Assembly: GCF_000020505.1 (NCBI RefSeq)
Contig: NC_011027.1
Coordinates: 418,001-482,000, forward strand
Reading direction: 5' to 3'
Length of the DNA: 64,000 nucleotides
From: Chlorobaculum parvum NCIB 8327
GTDB taxonomy: Bacteria > Bacteroidota > Chlorobiia > Chlorobiales > Chlorobiaceae
Positions 50,572-58,783 of the stretch are shown here, piece by piece; within the stretch, counting starts at the first letter, position 1; each line of letters starts with the position of its first letter. The translations under genes were made by a program, and so were the position numbers. The notes beneath the pieces were generated by a model. It had not been told where the DNA came from, did not search any database, and saw only the letters and a program-made list of their open reading frames with translations.

Positions 50572-51876
50572 ATGAATGCTGAAGACGTCAAAGGTTTTTT
50601 TGCTTCAAGGGAATCGCTCGACATGGAGCAATACCTTGTTCTCGACTACTATCTCGAAACCGTAGGCGAGATCGAGACGGCGCTTGCCCATTTCTGCAGC
50701 GAGCAGTCAACCGCTCAGTGGAAACGGGTCGATGTCGATGAGGATTTCCGTCCTGTGCATGCCGCCAGGGTGATTGGCCTCGACGTGCTCGGCGAGCTTG
50801 AGCAGCTAAGCTACCCGGTCAAGCATTCAGAGTCCGGCAAGATTCACGCCTGCCGGGTGACGATCGCTCATCCGCACTGCAATTTCGGTCCCAAGCTGCC
50901 CAACCTCTTGACTGCGGTATGCGGCGAAGGAACCTTCTTCACGCCGGGCGTGCCGGTGGTGAAGCTGATGGACATTCAGTTTCCCGACAGCTACCTGGCC
51001 GAATTCGCCGGCCCGAAGTTCGGCATCGAGGGGCTGCGCGACGTGCTCAACGCGCATAACCGCCCGATCTTTTTCGGCGTCGTCAAGCCGAACATCGGCC
51101 TGAGTCCGGAAGAGTTTGCTGAAATCGCCTACCAGAGCTGGCTCGGCGGTCTCGACATTGCCAAGGATGACGAGATGCTGGCCGACGTGACCTGGTCGTC
51201 CATCGACGAACGTTCGGCGTTTCTCGGCAAGGCGCGGCGCAAAGCCGAGGCCGAGACCGGTGATCCCAAAGTTTATCTGGCCAACATCACCGACGAAGTT
51301 GACAGCCTGATCGACAAGCACGATATCGCCGTGCGCAATGGCGCGAATGCGCTGCTGATCAACGCCCTGCCGGTCGGTCTGAGCGCCGTCAGGATGCTCA
51401 GCGACTACACGCAAGTACCGCTGATTGGCCACTTCCCGTTCATTGCCGCCTTCAGCCGCATGGAGAAATTCGGCATCCACTCCAAAGTGATGACCAAGCT
51501 GCAACGCCTTGCCGGTCTGGACGCTATCATCATGCCCGGCTTTGGTGGGCGCATGATGACCCCCGAGGAGGAGGTGCTCGAAAACGTCGAGGAGTGCACC
51601 AAGCCGATGGGCCATATCAAACCGAGCTTGCCCGTGCCGGGTGGCAGCGATTCAGCCCTGACGCTTCAGACCGTGTACGAAAAGGTCGGTAGCGTTGACT
51701 TCGGTTTCGTGCCGGGACGCGGCATCTTCGGTCATCCGATGGGCCCCAAAGCCGGTGCACAAAGCATTCGGCAGGCCTGGGAGGCGATCGAGCAGGGCAT
51801 TCCGCTCGAAACCTACGGCGAAAGCCATCCGGAACTTCAGGCGATGATCGATCAGGCCGCCAAAAAGCAGGACTGA
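50572..51876 (+). CDS. form IV RuBisCO-like protein (Photo-type RLP)
   Basis: A 434-residue RuBisCO-fold protein. It keeps K172 (RuBisCO K175) in VVKPNIGLS, the metal site K198-D-D-E201 in [10 protein letters not shown], and H287. It replaces K177 by N174 and the loop-6 K334 by R327 (PGFGGRMM), so it should not fix CO2. From the literature, loss of the C. tepidum orthologue (CT1772) impairs thiosulfate oxidation and triggers oxidative stress, but its substrate is not known. Other form IV proteins are enolases or isomerases of 5-methylthioribulose-type phosphates. Context is LsrF-like upstream and an SDR downstream. Confidence 0.95.
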   Translation: MNAEDVKGFFASRESLDMEQYLVLDYYLETVGEIETALAHFCSEQSTAQWKRVDVDEDFRPVHAARVIGLDVLGELEQLSYPVKHSESGKIHACRVTIAHPHCNFGPKLPNLLTAVCGEGTFFTPGVPVVKLMDIQFPDSYLAEFAGPKFGIEGLRDVLNAHNRPIFFGVVKPNIGLSPEEFAEIAYQSWLGGLDIAKDDEMLADVTWSSIDERSAFLGKARRKAEAETGDPKVYLANITDEVDSLIDKHDIAVRNGANALLINALPVGLSAVRMLSDYTQVPLIGHFPFIAAFSRMEKFGIHSKVMTKLQRLAGLDAIIMPGFGGRMMTPEEEVLENVEECTKPMGHIKPSLPVPGGSDSALTLQTVYEKVGSVDFGFVPGRGIFGHPMGPKAGAQSIRQAWEAIEQGIPLETYGESHPELQAMIDQAAKKQD

Positions 51877-51923
51877 TCGGCTTCGGCGCTCCCGGAAGCT
51901 GACCTGGAAATCACCACGTTGAG

Positions 51924-52748
51924 ATGAAACAGCTCGAAAACAGGGTCGCCATCATCACCGGTTCTACCAAGGGAATCGGCCGGGCGATTGCCCATGCGTT
52001 CGTCAAAGAGGGGGCCAAAGTGGTCATCACTTCCAGCCGCCAGGCAAATGTCGATGCCTCCCTCCGAGAGTTTCCCGATGGTTCGGCCTGGGGCCACGTC
52101 TGCGACGTTTCCTCATACGAGGCGGTCGAGGAGCTGGTGCAGGCTTCAGTCAAACGGTTCGGCGCCATCGACTGCTTTGTGAACAACGCCGGGATTTCCG
52201 ACCCTTTCACCAGCGTCTGCGATAGCGATCCGGAAGCGTGGAGCCGCGTGATCGACATCAACCTCAAGGGAACCTACCACGGCAGCCGCGCAGCTGCCCG
52301 CTATTTTCTGTCCTCCGGCAGGGCGGGCAAGATCATCAACACGGCCGGATCGGGTACCGACAAGGGCTCGAATACTCCTTTTATTTCCGCCTACGGATCG
52401 ACCAAATCTGCCATCGCCCGCTTCACCTTTGCTATGGCCGAGGAGTACAAAAAGACGCCGCTCTCCATTATGCTGCTACATCCGGGTCTGGTCAGAACCG
52501 AGATCAACCATCCGGAAGAGGCGACTCCAGAGCTGCAAAAACAGCTGAAGACCTTCAACGTGATTCTCGACATTTTCGCGCAGAGCCCCGATCTTGCCGC
52601 TCGTTACGCCGTGAAGATGGCCTCCTCATGGAGTGACGGCAAGACCGGGCAGTACCTGTCCGCGCTCGATGGAAAACGCAAGAAGATGATGCTGTTGAGC
52701 TATCCGTTTCGTAAACTGACCGGTAGCATCGATCGAACAATTTATTGA
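51924..52748 (+). CDS. short-chain dehydrogenase/reductase next to RLP
   Basis: The 274-residue SDR has cofactor motif TGSTKGIGRAIA, NNAG, and active-site Y-x3-K in SAYGSTKSA with an upstream Ser (GSGTDKG). It is a classical NAD(P)-dependent oxidoreductase; the substrate is unknown. It lies 47 bases after the RLP and 3 before the LptE-like gene, so it is likely co-transcribed with both. Chlorobaculum relatives have an SDR at this position as I recall. Confidence 0.88.
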   Translation: MKQLENRVAIITGSTKGIGRAIAHAFVKEGAKVVITSSRQANVDASLREFPDGSAWGHVCDVSSYEAVEELVQASVKRFGAIDCFVNNAGISDPFTSVCDSDPEAWSRVIDINLKGTYHGSRAAARYFLSSGRAGKIINTAGSGTDKGSNTPFISAYGSTKSAIARFTFAMAEEYKKTPLSIMLLHPGLVRTEINHPEEATPELQKQLKTFNVILDIFAQSPDLAARYAVKMASSWSDGKTGQYLSALDGKRKKMMLLSYPFRKLTGSIDRTIY

Positions 52749-52751
52749 CCA

Positions 52752-53270
52752 ATGAACGCCATGCACAAGCGAACCGGAACCCTGTTGCTTCTTTTCGGCC
52801 TGCTGACCGTTATTCTGCAAGGTTGTTACAGCTTTTCGGGGGCCTCGATTCCGGAGCATCTGCACACCGTTGCCGTGCCGCTTTTCGATGATGCCTCGCA
52901 GGCCGGCATCGCCGAGTTCCGTGAGCGATGCACGCGGCGGCTGGTCAACAAAGTCGAGGCGCAGAGCGACCTCTCCATCGAACCTGATTTGTCCAGAGCC
53001 AACGCTGTGCTCAAGGGTGTCATCCTTTCCTACGCCGACGAACCGAGCCAGTTGGGCAGCTCGACCGAGCGCGCAGTCACGAACCGTGTCACCATTGTGC
53101 TCAAGGCTGAGTTCGAAGACATGGTCAAGCACGAGCAGCTATTTTCGCAAACCTTTGTCGGTTTTGCCGATTATCAGGCCGGCAGTTATTCAGCGCAGCA
53201 AGGCGCCATCGACAGCGCTATCGACATGGCTGTCGATGAACTGTTCAACCGTATGATTTCAAACTGGTAA
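52752..53270 (+). CDS. lptE: LptE-like lipopolysaccharide-assembly lipoprotein
   Basis: The 172-residue protein has a signal peptide with lipobox (LQGC, followed by YSFSGASIPEHLHTVAVPLF), which is the typical LptE-family opening in Chlorobi and Bacteroidetes. LptE plugs the LptD barrel in the outer membrane. A second Met nine bases on is an alternative start. It is 3 bases after the SDR, and a terminator follows. Confidence 0.85.
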   Translation: MNAMHKRTGTLLLLFGLLTVILQGCYSFSGASIPEHLHTVAVPLFDDASQAGIAEFRERCTRRLVNKVEAQSDLSIEPDLSRANAVLKGVILSYADEPSQLGSSTERAVTNRVTIVLKAEFEDMVKHEQLFSQTFVGFADYQAGSYSAQQGAIDSAIDMAVDELFNRMISNW

Positions 53271-53305
53271 GAGATGGCGAACTGACAAATGCTTAGAAAA
53301 AAATG

Positions 53306-53335
53306 AGGGCGGACCTGTGTGGCCGCCCTTTTTGC
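53306..53335 (+). terminator. terminator after lptE, GTAGGGGC-type palindrome
   Basis: agggcgg (53306-53312) pairs with ccgccct (53323-53329), followed by ttttt. The core (gggcggacctgtgtggccgccc) resembles the repeats at 29492 and 62525. Confidence 0.78.
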
Positions 53336-53384
53336 GTGGGATTGATTTGTTGGTATGCTCAGGCCGCAGTTTCTTCCGCAGGGT

Positions 53385-53813
53385 TCAGGCCGGCTTCCTG
53401 GTTTTGGATTCAACGCGGCTCTTGACCCAGGTTATCGCCAGATCCTTACCGGTGTTCAGCAGTTCGATGCCGATAGAACCCAGGGCTACTTTAAGTGGCG
53501 ACAGTTCGGGTGGGATGGTCGCTTTTTTTGTTGCGGGCTCGCCGGTCGTTACTTTCTTTTTGGCTGCTTTTGGCTTCCTCGGGCTGATGAGTCCCCTGAC
53601 GGCACGACCAGCGAGAATGCCGGTGACGAAAGAGATTCCCGCAGACTCCACGGGATGTCTTTTGACAAGCTCGACAGGCGAAAGCTCATCCTGCAGATCC
53701 TTCTTCAACTGATGAGTTCTCGATTTGATCTGTTCCCCTCTTTCGCTGATGGTCTGTTCAAGTTCGTCGATTCTCGACTGGATGCTTTTCAGTGGGTCAT
53801 TAGCCTTAGTCAT
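53385..53813 (-). CDS. DUF883/YqjD-like membrane-anchored protein
   Basis: The 142-residue protein starts with a coiled-coil helix (KSIQSRIDELEQTISERGEQIKS), then a DUF883-like anchor (HPVESAGISFVTGILAGRAVRGL), then a basic Lys/Thr-rich stretch and a second amphipathic helix. E. coli YqjD-type proteins bind ribosomes at the inner membrane in stationary phase. It overlaps the holin-like gene by 8 bases and is last in the three-gene set. Confidence 0.62.
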   Translation of the reverse strand: MTKANDPLKSIQSRIDELEQTISERGEQIKSRTHQLKKDLQDELSPVELVKRHPVESAGISFVTGILAGRAVRGLISPRKPKAAKKKVTTGEPATKKATIPPELSPLKVALGSIGIELLNTGKDLAITWVKSRVESKTRKPA

Positions 53814-54204
53814 GGGCGGAGAGAAGGATTTTATGGATGAAGTTTTTCAGCGCCTCGGGTTTGACTTTGGTGAAGAACGCGAAACAGCCGAGGAATACCA
53901 GGCTGACGATGAAATAGCCGAGCCAGGGATGGCTGAGCAGTTCACCAATCAGCAGAGCAGACGAAGTGAGCATATAGGCCGCTCCGATCAGCAAGACCAC
54001 TGCGAGTATCAGCACGGCACTGGCCAGCGCCACTTTTTCAGTCATCTCGATGCGGAACAGCTCCAGTTTGGCATCGACAATGGCCTTCATATCATCGACG
54101 GTCGAGGTAATCGTATCCTCGATCAGCCCCGGCACGCCCTTGCGGCTCTGTGTTTGCTTCTGGTCTCGATTTTTCTGCTGTGGTTCCATGCGATGGCGGT
54201 TCAC
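53806..54204 (-). CDS. phage-holin-family (DUF1469, YqjE-like) membrane protein
   Basis: A 132-residue protein with two transmembrane helices (about 60-83 and 94-115) after a helical region rich in Asp/Glu/Lys. DUF1469 members are called holin-like but usually sit in YqjD-YqjE-type chromosomal cassettes, as here. The GTG start at 54204 overlaps the upstream stop and has gagg eight bases before; an ATG at 54189 is the alternative. I see no phage genes. Confidence 0.72.
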   Translation of the reverse strand: MNRHRMEPQQKNRDQKQTQSRKGVPGLIEDTITSTVDDMKAIVDAKLELFRIEMTEKVALASAVLILAVVLLIGAAYMLTSSALLIGELLSHPWLGYFIVSLVFLGCFAFFTKVKPEALKNFIHKILLSAHD

Positions 54205-54473
54205 TATTTGTTCCTCTTCAGAATAAAGCCCAGAACGGTTCCTGCGCCGAGGGCATAGAAAAAGGATTTTACCGGATTTTCGGTAATGTAATTGTGCGCC
54301 TTCTCCTTTGCATCAAGAATCTGCTCGTACGTTTCGCTCTGCTTGAACTCGTTGAGCGCTTCGGAGGCCATCTGCCCGACCTCCCTGATCGGTTCGGGAA
54401 GTTCATCGAAAGCGGATGGGCTTTTTTCAGGCTGCTCCTGCGGCATCGGGTTGACCGGTATCTGCTGTTCCAT
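54204..54473 (-). CDS. small DUF883-like membrane-anchored protein
   Basis: The 89-residue protein has a proline-rich start, a helix (EVGQMASEALNEFKQSETYEQILDAKEKA) and a C-terminal anchor with NPVKSFFYALGAGTVLGFILKR, the DUF883/ElaB-type ending. It is first in the trio that also encodes the holin-like and second DUF883-like proteins. All three probably form an inner-membrane stress or ribosome-tethering system. Confidence 0.66.
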   Translation of the reverse strand: MEQQIPVNPMPQEQPEKSPSAFDELPEPIREVGQMASEALNEFKQSETYEQILDAKEKAHNYITENPVKSFFYALGAGTVLGFILKRNK

Positions 54474-54621
54474 GGGAGGTTATGGGGTCTGGTTGAACGA
54501 GTCTGTTCTTGCCTAAATATAGAAAAAATAACAGATGCAACGGCTGGCCCGTTCCCGTATAGCGGTTCACGCAACCTCCGTGGTGGGCCTGCGGGATTTA
54601 TTCATCACCGCTCACTATTCA

Positions 54622-55359
54622 TCAATAGAGCAACCGGCCGCCGTCAACGTTGATGATCTGACCGGTGATGTATTCGCTCTCCATCAGGAAACGGATCGCA
54701 CCGACGATGTCCATCGGGTCGCCGAAGCGCTGCAAGGGGATTTTGTCGAGCAGGTTGGCTTCCGGCTCATCCGCCCGGATGGGGTAGGCGGAAATGGTGC
54801 CCGGCGCGATGGAGTTCACCAGAATGTTCGGCGCGGTCTCTCGTGCGAAGATTCTCGTCAGATGCTGGATGCCAGATTTCGAGACCGTGTAGGGCGCATA
54901 ATTCCTCCACACCATGCCGGCTGAAATATCGGTCATGGTGATGATGCGCGAGACGAACGGCTGCTTCGTCATGATCCGGGCAGCCGCCTGCATCGTGAAG
55001 AAGGTGCCTTTGAGGTTGGTGTCGATCAGGCTGTCCCAGTCCTGCTCGCTTACTTCGAGGAGGTTGGTGCGGTAGAAGTTCGACGCGCTGGTGATGAGCA
55101 GGTCGAGGCGGTCGAAGTGGTCGCTGAAGGCAGTAAAAGCCTGTTCGATTTCATCCACTTTCGACACGTCGCACTGCACCATCTGTGATTCCGGGCTTAC
55201 CCACCTGACTTTTTCCAGTGTTTCTTTAGCCTTCTCTTCTGAATGGCCCCAGGTGAAAAAAATCGAATACCCTTGTCCGGCAACAGCCAGAGCGATCTCC
55301 GCGCCGAGCTTGCCGGAGGCGCCGGTCATGAAACAGACTTTTTTTCCTGAATTTGGCAT
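54622..55359 (-). CDS. short-chain dehydrogenase (FabG/pteridine-reductase-like)
   Basis: The 245-residue SDR has the cofactor motif MTGASGKLGAEIA and Y-x3-K in PYTVSKSG, and ends with GRLLY. The pattern of TSASNFYRTNLLEVSEQDWDSL resembles pteridine reductase and FolM-like enzymes as well as FabG. Function in lipid or pterin metabolism is possible, but the substrate is unknown. It is not linked to the neighbours. Confidence 0.8.
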   Translation of the reverse strand: MPNSGKKVCFMTGASGKLGAEIALAVAGQGYSIFFTWGHSEEKAKETLEKVRWVSPESQMVQCDVSKVDEIEQAFTAFSDHFDRLDLLITSASNFYRTNLLEVSEQDWDSLIDTNLKGTFFTMQAAARIMTKQPFVSRIITMTDISAGMVWRNYAPYTVSKSGIQHLTRIFARETAPNILVNSIAPGTISAYPIRADEPEANLLDKIPLQRFGDPMDIVGAIRFLMESEYITGQIINVDGGRLLY

Positions 55360-55395
55360 GGCAGTCGGAGTTGGTTGAGAAGGCTTTTTTCAAGG

Positions 55396-55441
55396 TAAAA
55401 AAAATAGGACTTACAGGCTTATGCGACCTGTAAGTCCTTTG
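55396..55441 (-). terminator. terminator of the molbindin gene (minus strand)
   Basis: Read on the minus strand, aaaggacttacaggtcgcat and aagcctgtaagtcctatttt form a strong stem followed by TTTTTT. It lies about 30 bases after the molbindin stop. Confidence 0.85.
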
Positions 55442-55472
55442 GAAGAAGTTCTTACTCGGTGAGACGATTTGC

Positions 55473-55898
55473 TTACTCCACGCCGATAATCACGCTGGAT
55501 GCTTTGAAGATGGCGCAGGCGTGTCCGCCTTCGGCAAGGCCGAGATTCTTCGCGCTGCCGTGCGTGATGACTGCCGAAAGCGTCTCGCCGCCGCCGATTT
55601 CAAGATCGACTTCGCAGCTCACCGGCCCGTCGATCAGGCGGGTGATGGTGCCGCAGAGGATGTTCCGGGCGCTCACCTTCGCATCGTGCAGGTCGGTGCC
55701 GAGAATGATCGTGCTGGCCTTGATAATTGCGCTGGCTTCCATACCCTTCTTGAGGCCGAGCCGCTCGACAGCACCGATGGTGACGGTCGAAACAATCGGG
55801 GCACCGCTGGTAAGGGAGATGGTCACTTCGGCATTGACCGCGCCTTTGGCGATGGAGGTGATGGTGCCCTTGAAGATGTTACGTGCGCTGATGTTCAT
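55473..55898 (-). CDS. di-Mop molybdate-binding protein (molbindin/TOBE)
   Basis: The 141-residue protein consists of two Mop (TOBE) repeats, residues about 1-69 and 72-141, each with the core SARN-I-F/L-x-GT and a later A-I-I/F-KAS-x-I-I-G. Such proteins bind molybdate or tungstate and buffer it in the cytoplasm. The start MNISARN (55898) is chosen; the open frame extends upstream to 56099 without homology. It lies near but apart from the mod operon. Confidence 0.9.
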   Translation of the reverse strand: MNISARNIFKGTITSIAKGAVNAEVTISLTSGAPIVSTVTIGAVERLGLKKGMEASAIIKASTIILGTDLHDAKVSARNILCGTITRLIDGPVSCEVDLEIGGGETLSAVITHGSAKNLGLAEGGHACAIFKASSVIIGVE

Positions 55899-56250
55899 GG
55901 TTGTGCAGGGGTGATTTTTGTTGTTGGTACATCGGATGCGGCTTTGCCGGCAATCCTGATTCGTTATGTTCTTACAAATATAACGAATGTCTGTGGAAAC
56001 ATCATTGATGAGATGTTCTGAAGGTTGCCGTTTCGAGAAAAAAATCCTGTTCCATAGCCGGCAAGTTTCTTTTTGATTTTGCGCGCGGTGGGTTGTCAAA
56101 ACGTTGCAATTTTGTTGCCTTGGTACCGAGGCTTGCCGGATTTATTACATTTCAAAGAGCATGTGGGTTGCTATTTTTTTTGAAAGTAATTTTTTCGTTA
56201 ACCCGCGAGCACTACGAATCAATCTAACTGGTGTTCAGTTGTATCGAACT
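55899..56250. other. divergent gap between molbindin and aquaporin genes
   Basis: About 350 bases with no gene. It must hold promoters for both. AT-rich blocks are at 55972-55995 and 56140-56200. A possible palindrome is ccttggtaccgagg (56119-56132). I see no molybdate riboswitch. Confidence 0.4.
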
Positions 56251-56964
56251 ATGAAAAAAAATCTGTTTATCGCCGAAGCAATCGGAACCTTCGCGCTGGT
56301 GTTTGCCGGATGCGGAGCCATTGTGGTCAACGAAAGTTTCGGGGGAGCGCTCGGGCACCTGGGGGTTTCCACCGTTTTCGGGCTGGTGGTGATGGCCATG
56401 ATCTATTCGGTCGGGAACGTTTCTGGCGCGCATCTGAACCCTGCGGTGACGCTCGGCTTCGTGTTCGCAGGCCGTCTGGACAAGCGAAGCATTCCGGGGT
56501 ACATCGGTAGCCAGCTTATCGGGGCTCTTGCCGCAGCCGCCGCACTGCGCCTGCTTTTTCCGGAGAGCGCCACGCTGGGGTCTACGTTGCCGGGAATTGA
56601 TCTTGCTCGCGCATTCATCGTCGAGGTGCTGCTTTCGTTTGTGCTGATGTTCGTCATTCTGAACGTCTCAACGGGCCACATGGAGAAGGGCATCATGGCG
56701 GGTGTAGCTGTTGGCGGCACTATTGCGCTCGAAGCGCTGGTCGGCGGCCCGCTCACCGGAGCGTCGATGAACCCTGCCCGTTCGCTCGCCCCGGCGCTGC
56801 TGTCCGGTAACCTGTCGTCGATCTGGCTTTACCTGACCGCTCCCGTTGTGGGAACCTGGCTTGCCCATCCGACCTGCCGATGGATCCAGGGCCCGAACTG
56901 CTGTGTTTTGAAGCCGGAGGGTGAATCGTCGGAGGCTGATTGCAACGATAAGTCGTGCGGGTGA
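56251..56964 (+). CDS. aquaporin/MIP channel with Cys-rich C-terminal tail
   Basis: The 237-residue channel has six membrane helices and both NPA boxes: SGAHLNPAVT (N63) and GASMNPARS (N174, R177). Pore residues look closer to glycerol/NIP-type channels than to AqpZ; NIP-like and AqpS channels pass arsenite or other neutral acids. The tail is unusual, with NCC at 216-218, C231 and C236. I start at ATG 56251; the open frame extends to 56104. Neighbours are molybdenum genes; the arsenic-type cluster is 4 kb away. Confidence 0.85.
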   Translation: MKKNLFIAEAIGTFALVFAGCGAIVVNESFGGALGHLGVSTVFGLVVMAMIYSVGNVSGAHLNPAVTLGFVFAGRLDKRSIPGYIGSQLIGALAAAAALRLLFPESATLGSTLPGIDLARAFIVEVLLSFVLMFVILNVSTGHMEKGIMAGVAVGGTIALEALVGGPLTGASMNPARSLAPALLSGNLSSIWLYLTAPVVGTWLAHPTCRWIQGPNCCVLKPEGESSEADCNDKSCG

Positions 56965-57026
56965 GTGTCGAATTTGAATTTTCCTGCTGAGGCGTATTTT
57001 TTAAAAATCAGCGGACGATTTTTTGT

Positions 57027-58082
57027 TCACCCCAACTTTCTGAAAGCGGACGCTTTAATCGCCGCAAAAACCGTCGTGCCGGGATTGATGCCCAGCTCTT
57101 CGGCGGCGGCGCGGACTATTTCGGCGACGAGGGTTTTGCCGTCCGATTCGAGCACGACGCCCTTGCGTCCGTCGGCGTCGAAGAGTTCCATGACGTTGCA
57201 TTCGAGCAGGTTGCGGGCGCTGATGGCTTCGGGGTGATTTTTGAAGAGGATGATGTCGCGCGATGACAGTTCGAAAAGCGATGCGCCATCCTTCCGTCCA
57301 TCCGAAATAATCAGTTCCTGATCGCCCCAGGGGTAATGGTGGAGTCCTTCGCGCACGGACGGATTGCTGAGGCGCAGGAGGTTGAGGTAGCCGTGGGGGC
57401 TGAGCGCCATGTTGGCGCGTGCGAGTTTGTTCGGCGTCGTGATCTGGTCGAGCTGGCCCTGTTTGATGACCATCACCTGCTCGGTCATCAGGCGCATTTC
57501 GGTGAGCGAGTGCGAGATGAAGAGGCACGGAATGCCGAACTCTTCGCTGACGCTGCGCAGGTAGGGGATGATCTGGTAGCGCAGCGAGTCGTCGAGCGCC
57601 GAGAGCGGTTCGTCCATGACGAGCAGGCGCGGATTGGCCAGCACCGCCCGCCCGAGCGCCACGCGCTGCTTTTCGCCGCCGGAGAGCTTGTTGACCCCGC
57701 GTTCGACGAGGTGCTCCAGATTGAGCGCTTTCATGACTGCTTCGAGGTCGATACGCCGTTCTGATGGCTTGCAGCGCTTGTAACCGTAGAGCAGATTTGA
57801 TTTTACGCTGAGGTGTGGAAAAAGCGTCGCCTGCTGGAAGACGATGGCGATGCGCCGCTTTTCGGGCGACAGGTCGATCCCTTTTGTGCTGTCGAACAGG
57901 CAGTCGCCGTCAAGTTCAATCCGCCCGTTGTCGGGCTTCGTTAATCCGGAAATCAGGTGAATCAGCGTCGATTTGCCGCTGCCCGATGCGCCGAAAATGC
58001 CCACCCGTTCGCCGGAAAGTTCGGTCTTGACCTTGAGCGAAAAGTCGCCCTGCCGCTTCTCTATGTCGATTTTGAGCTTCAC
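57027..58082 (-). CDS. modC: molybdate ABC transporter ATP-binding protein
   Basis: The 351-residue ModC has Walker A GASGSGKST (31-39), signature LSGGEKQRVALGRA, Walker B LLVMDEPLSALD, and a C-terminal molybdate-binding (TOBE) domain (about 285-350, SARNLLECNVME). It powers ModB. It overlaps modB by 4 bases and ends the operon. GSB need molybdenum for nitrogenase. Confidence 0.95.
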   Translation of the reverse strand: MKLKIDIEKRQGDFSLKVKTELSGERVGIFGASGSGKSTLIHLISGLTKPDNGRIELDGDCLFDSTKGIDLSPEKRRIAIVFQQATLFPHLSVKSNLLYGYKRCKPSERRIDLEAVMKALNLEHLVERGVNKLSGGEKQRVALGRAVLANPRLLVMDEPLSALDDSLRYQIIPYLRSVSEEFGIPCLFISHSLTEMRLMTEQVMVIKQGQLDQITTPNKLARANMALSPHGYLNLLRLSNPSVREGLHHYPWGDQELIISDGRKDGASLFELSSRDIILFKNHPEAISARNLLECNVMELFDADGRKGVVLESDGKTLVAEIVRAAAEELGINPGTTVFAAIKASAFRKLG

Positions 58083-58765
58083 GCCTGCCCCCCGTGTTCG
58101 AGCTTTTTGCCGAGCACCTCATGCACGAAAAGTACCGATACCGACAGCGCAACCGAGACCAGGCAGAGCGACAGGGCCATCGAGGTGCCTGCCGGTGAGC
58201 TGGCGTAGTCGTAGATGGCGAGCGGAATCGTTTGGGTGAGGCCGGGGATGTTGCCCGCGACGATGATGGTCGCGCCGAATTCGCCGAGGCTGCGGGCGAA
58301 CATGAGCGACGATCCGGCCACCATGCCGCGCAGCGAGAGCGGCAGGATGACCGTTGCGAGCGTGTCGTACCATGGCGCGCCGAGGCTTCGGGAGGCTTCG
58401 AGGAGCTGGCGGTCGATCGACTCCATGCCGAGCCGGATGGAGCGCACCAGCAGCGGAAAACCTACGGTAGCCGAGGCGATGACGGCGGCTTTCCAGGTGA
58501 AGACCAGCTCGATGCCGACTGACGAGAGCGCCTGGCCAATCCAGCCGTTGCGCCCGAGCATGAGCAAGAGGAAGTAGCCGATCACCACCGGCGGCAGGGT
58601 GAGCGGCAGGTTCACCAGCACTTCGAGCAGCACCTTGCCCCGGAACGGCTTGAAGACCATCAGCCACGCCGTCGCGAAGCCGAACGGCAGCGAAATCACC
58701 GTTGCGGTGACGGCGATTTTCATCGACAGCGCGATGGCTGTAAGGTCGTCCGGAGTGAGGTTCAT
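58079..58765 (-). CDS. modB: molybdate ABC transporter permease
   Basis: The 228-residue membrane protein has five to six helices and the EAA loop EASRSLGAPWYDTLATVILP that contacts ModC. Gaps and overlaps (18 bases to modA, 4-base overlap with modC) show one transcript. Confidence 0.95.
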   Translation of the reverse strand: MNLTPDDLTAIALSMKIAVTATVISLPFGFATAWLMVFKPFRGKVLLEVLVNLPLTLPPVVIGYFLLLMLGRNGWIGQALSSVGIELVFTWKAAVIASATVGFPLLVRSIRLGMESIDRQLLEASRSLGAPWYDTLATVILPLSLRGMVAGSSLMFARSLGEFGATIIVAGNIPGLTQTIPLAIYDYASSPAGTSMALSLCLVSVALSVSVLFVHEVLGKKLEHGGQA

Positions 58766-58783
58766 CGTTGCACTCGTTGCTGC

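Noticed and set aside
50572-51876. True RuBisCO large subunit
   Set aside because: Key lysines equivalent to K177 and K334 are replaced and the length is short; it is form IV.
53806-54204. Prophage remnant because of the holin-family gene
   Set aside because: DUF1469 proteins are common in chromosomal YqjD-type cassettes, and no other phage gene is present.
55899-56250. Molybdenum-cofactor riboswitch before the molbindin gene
   Set aside because: The AT-rich gap lacks the conserved GC-rich pairing of that riboswitch.
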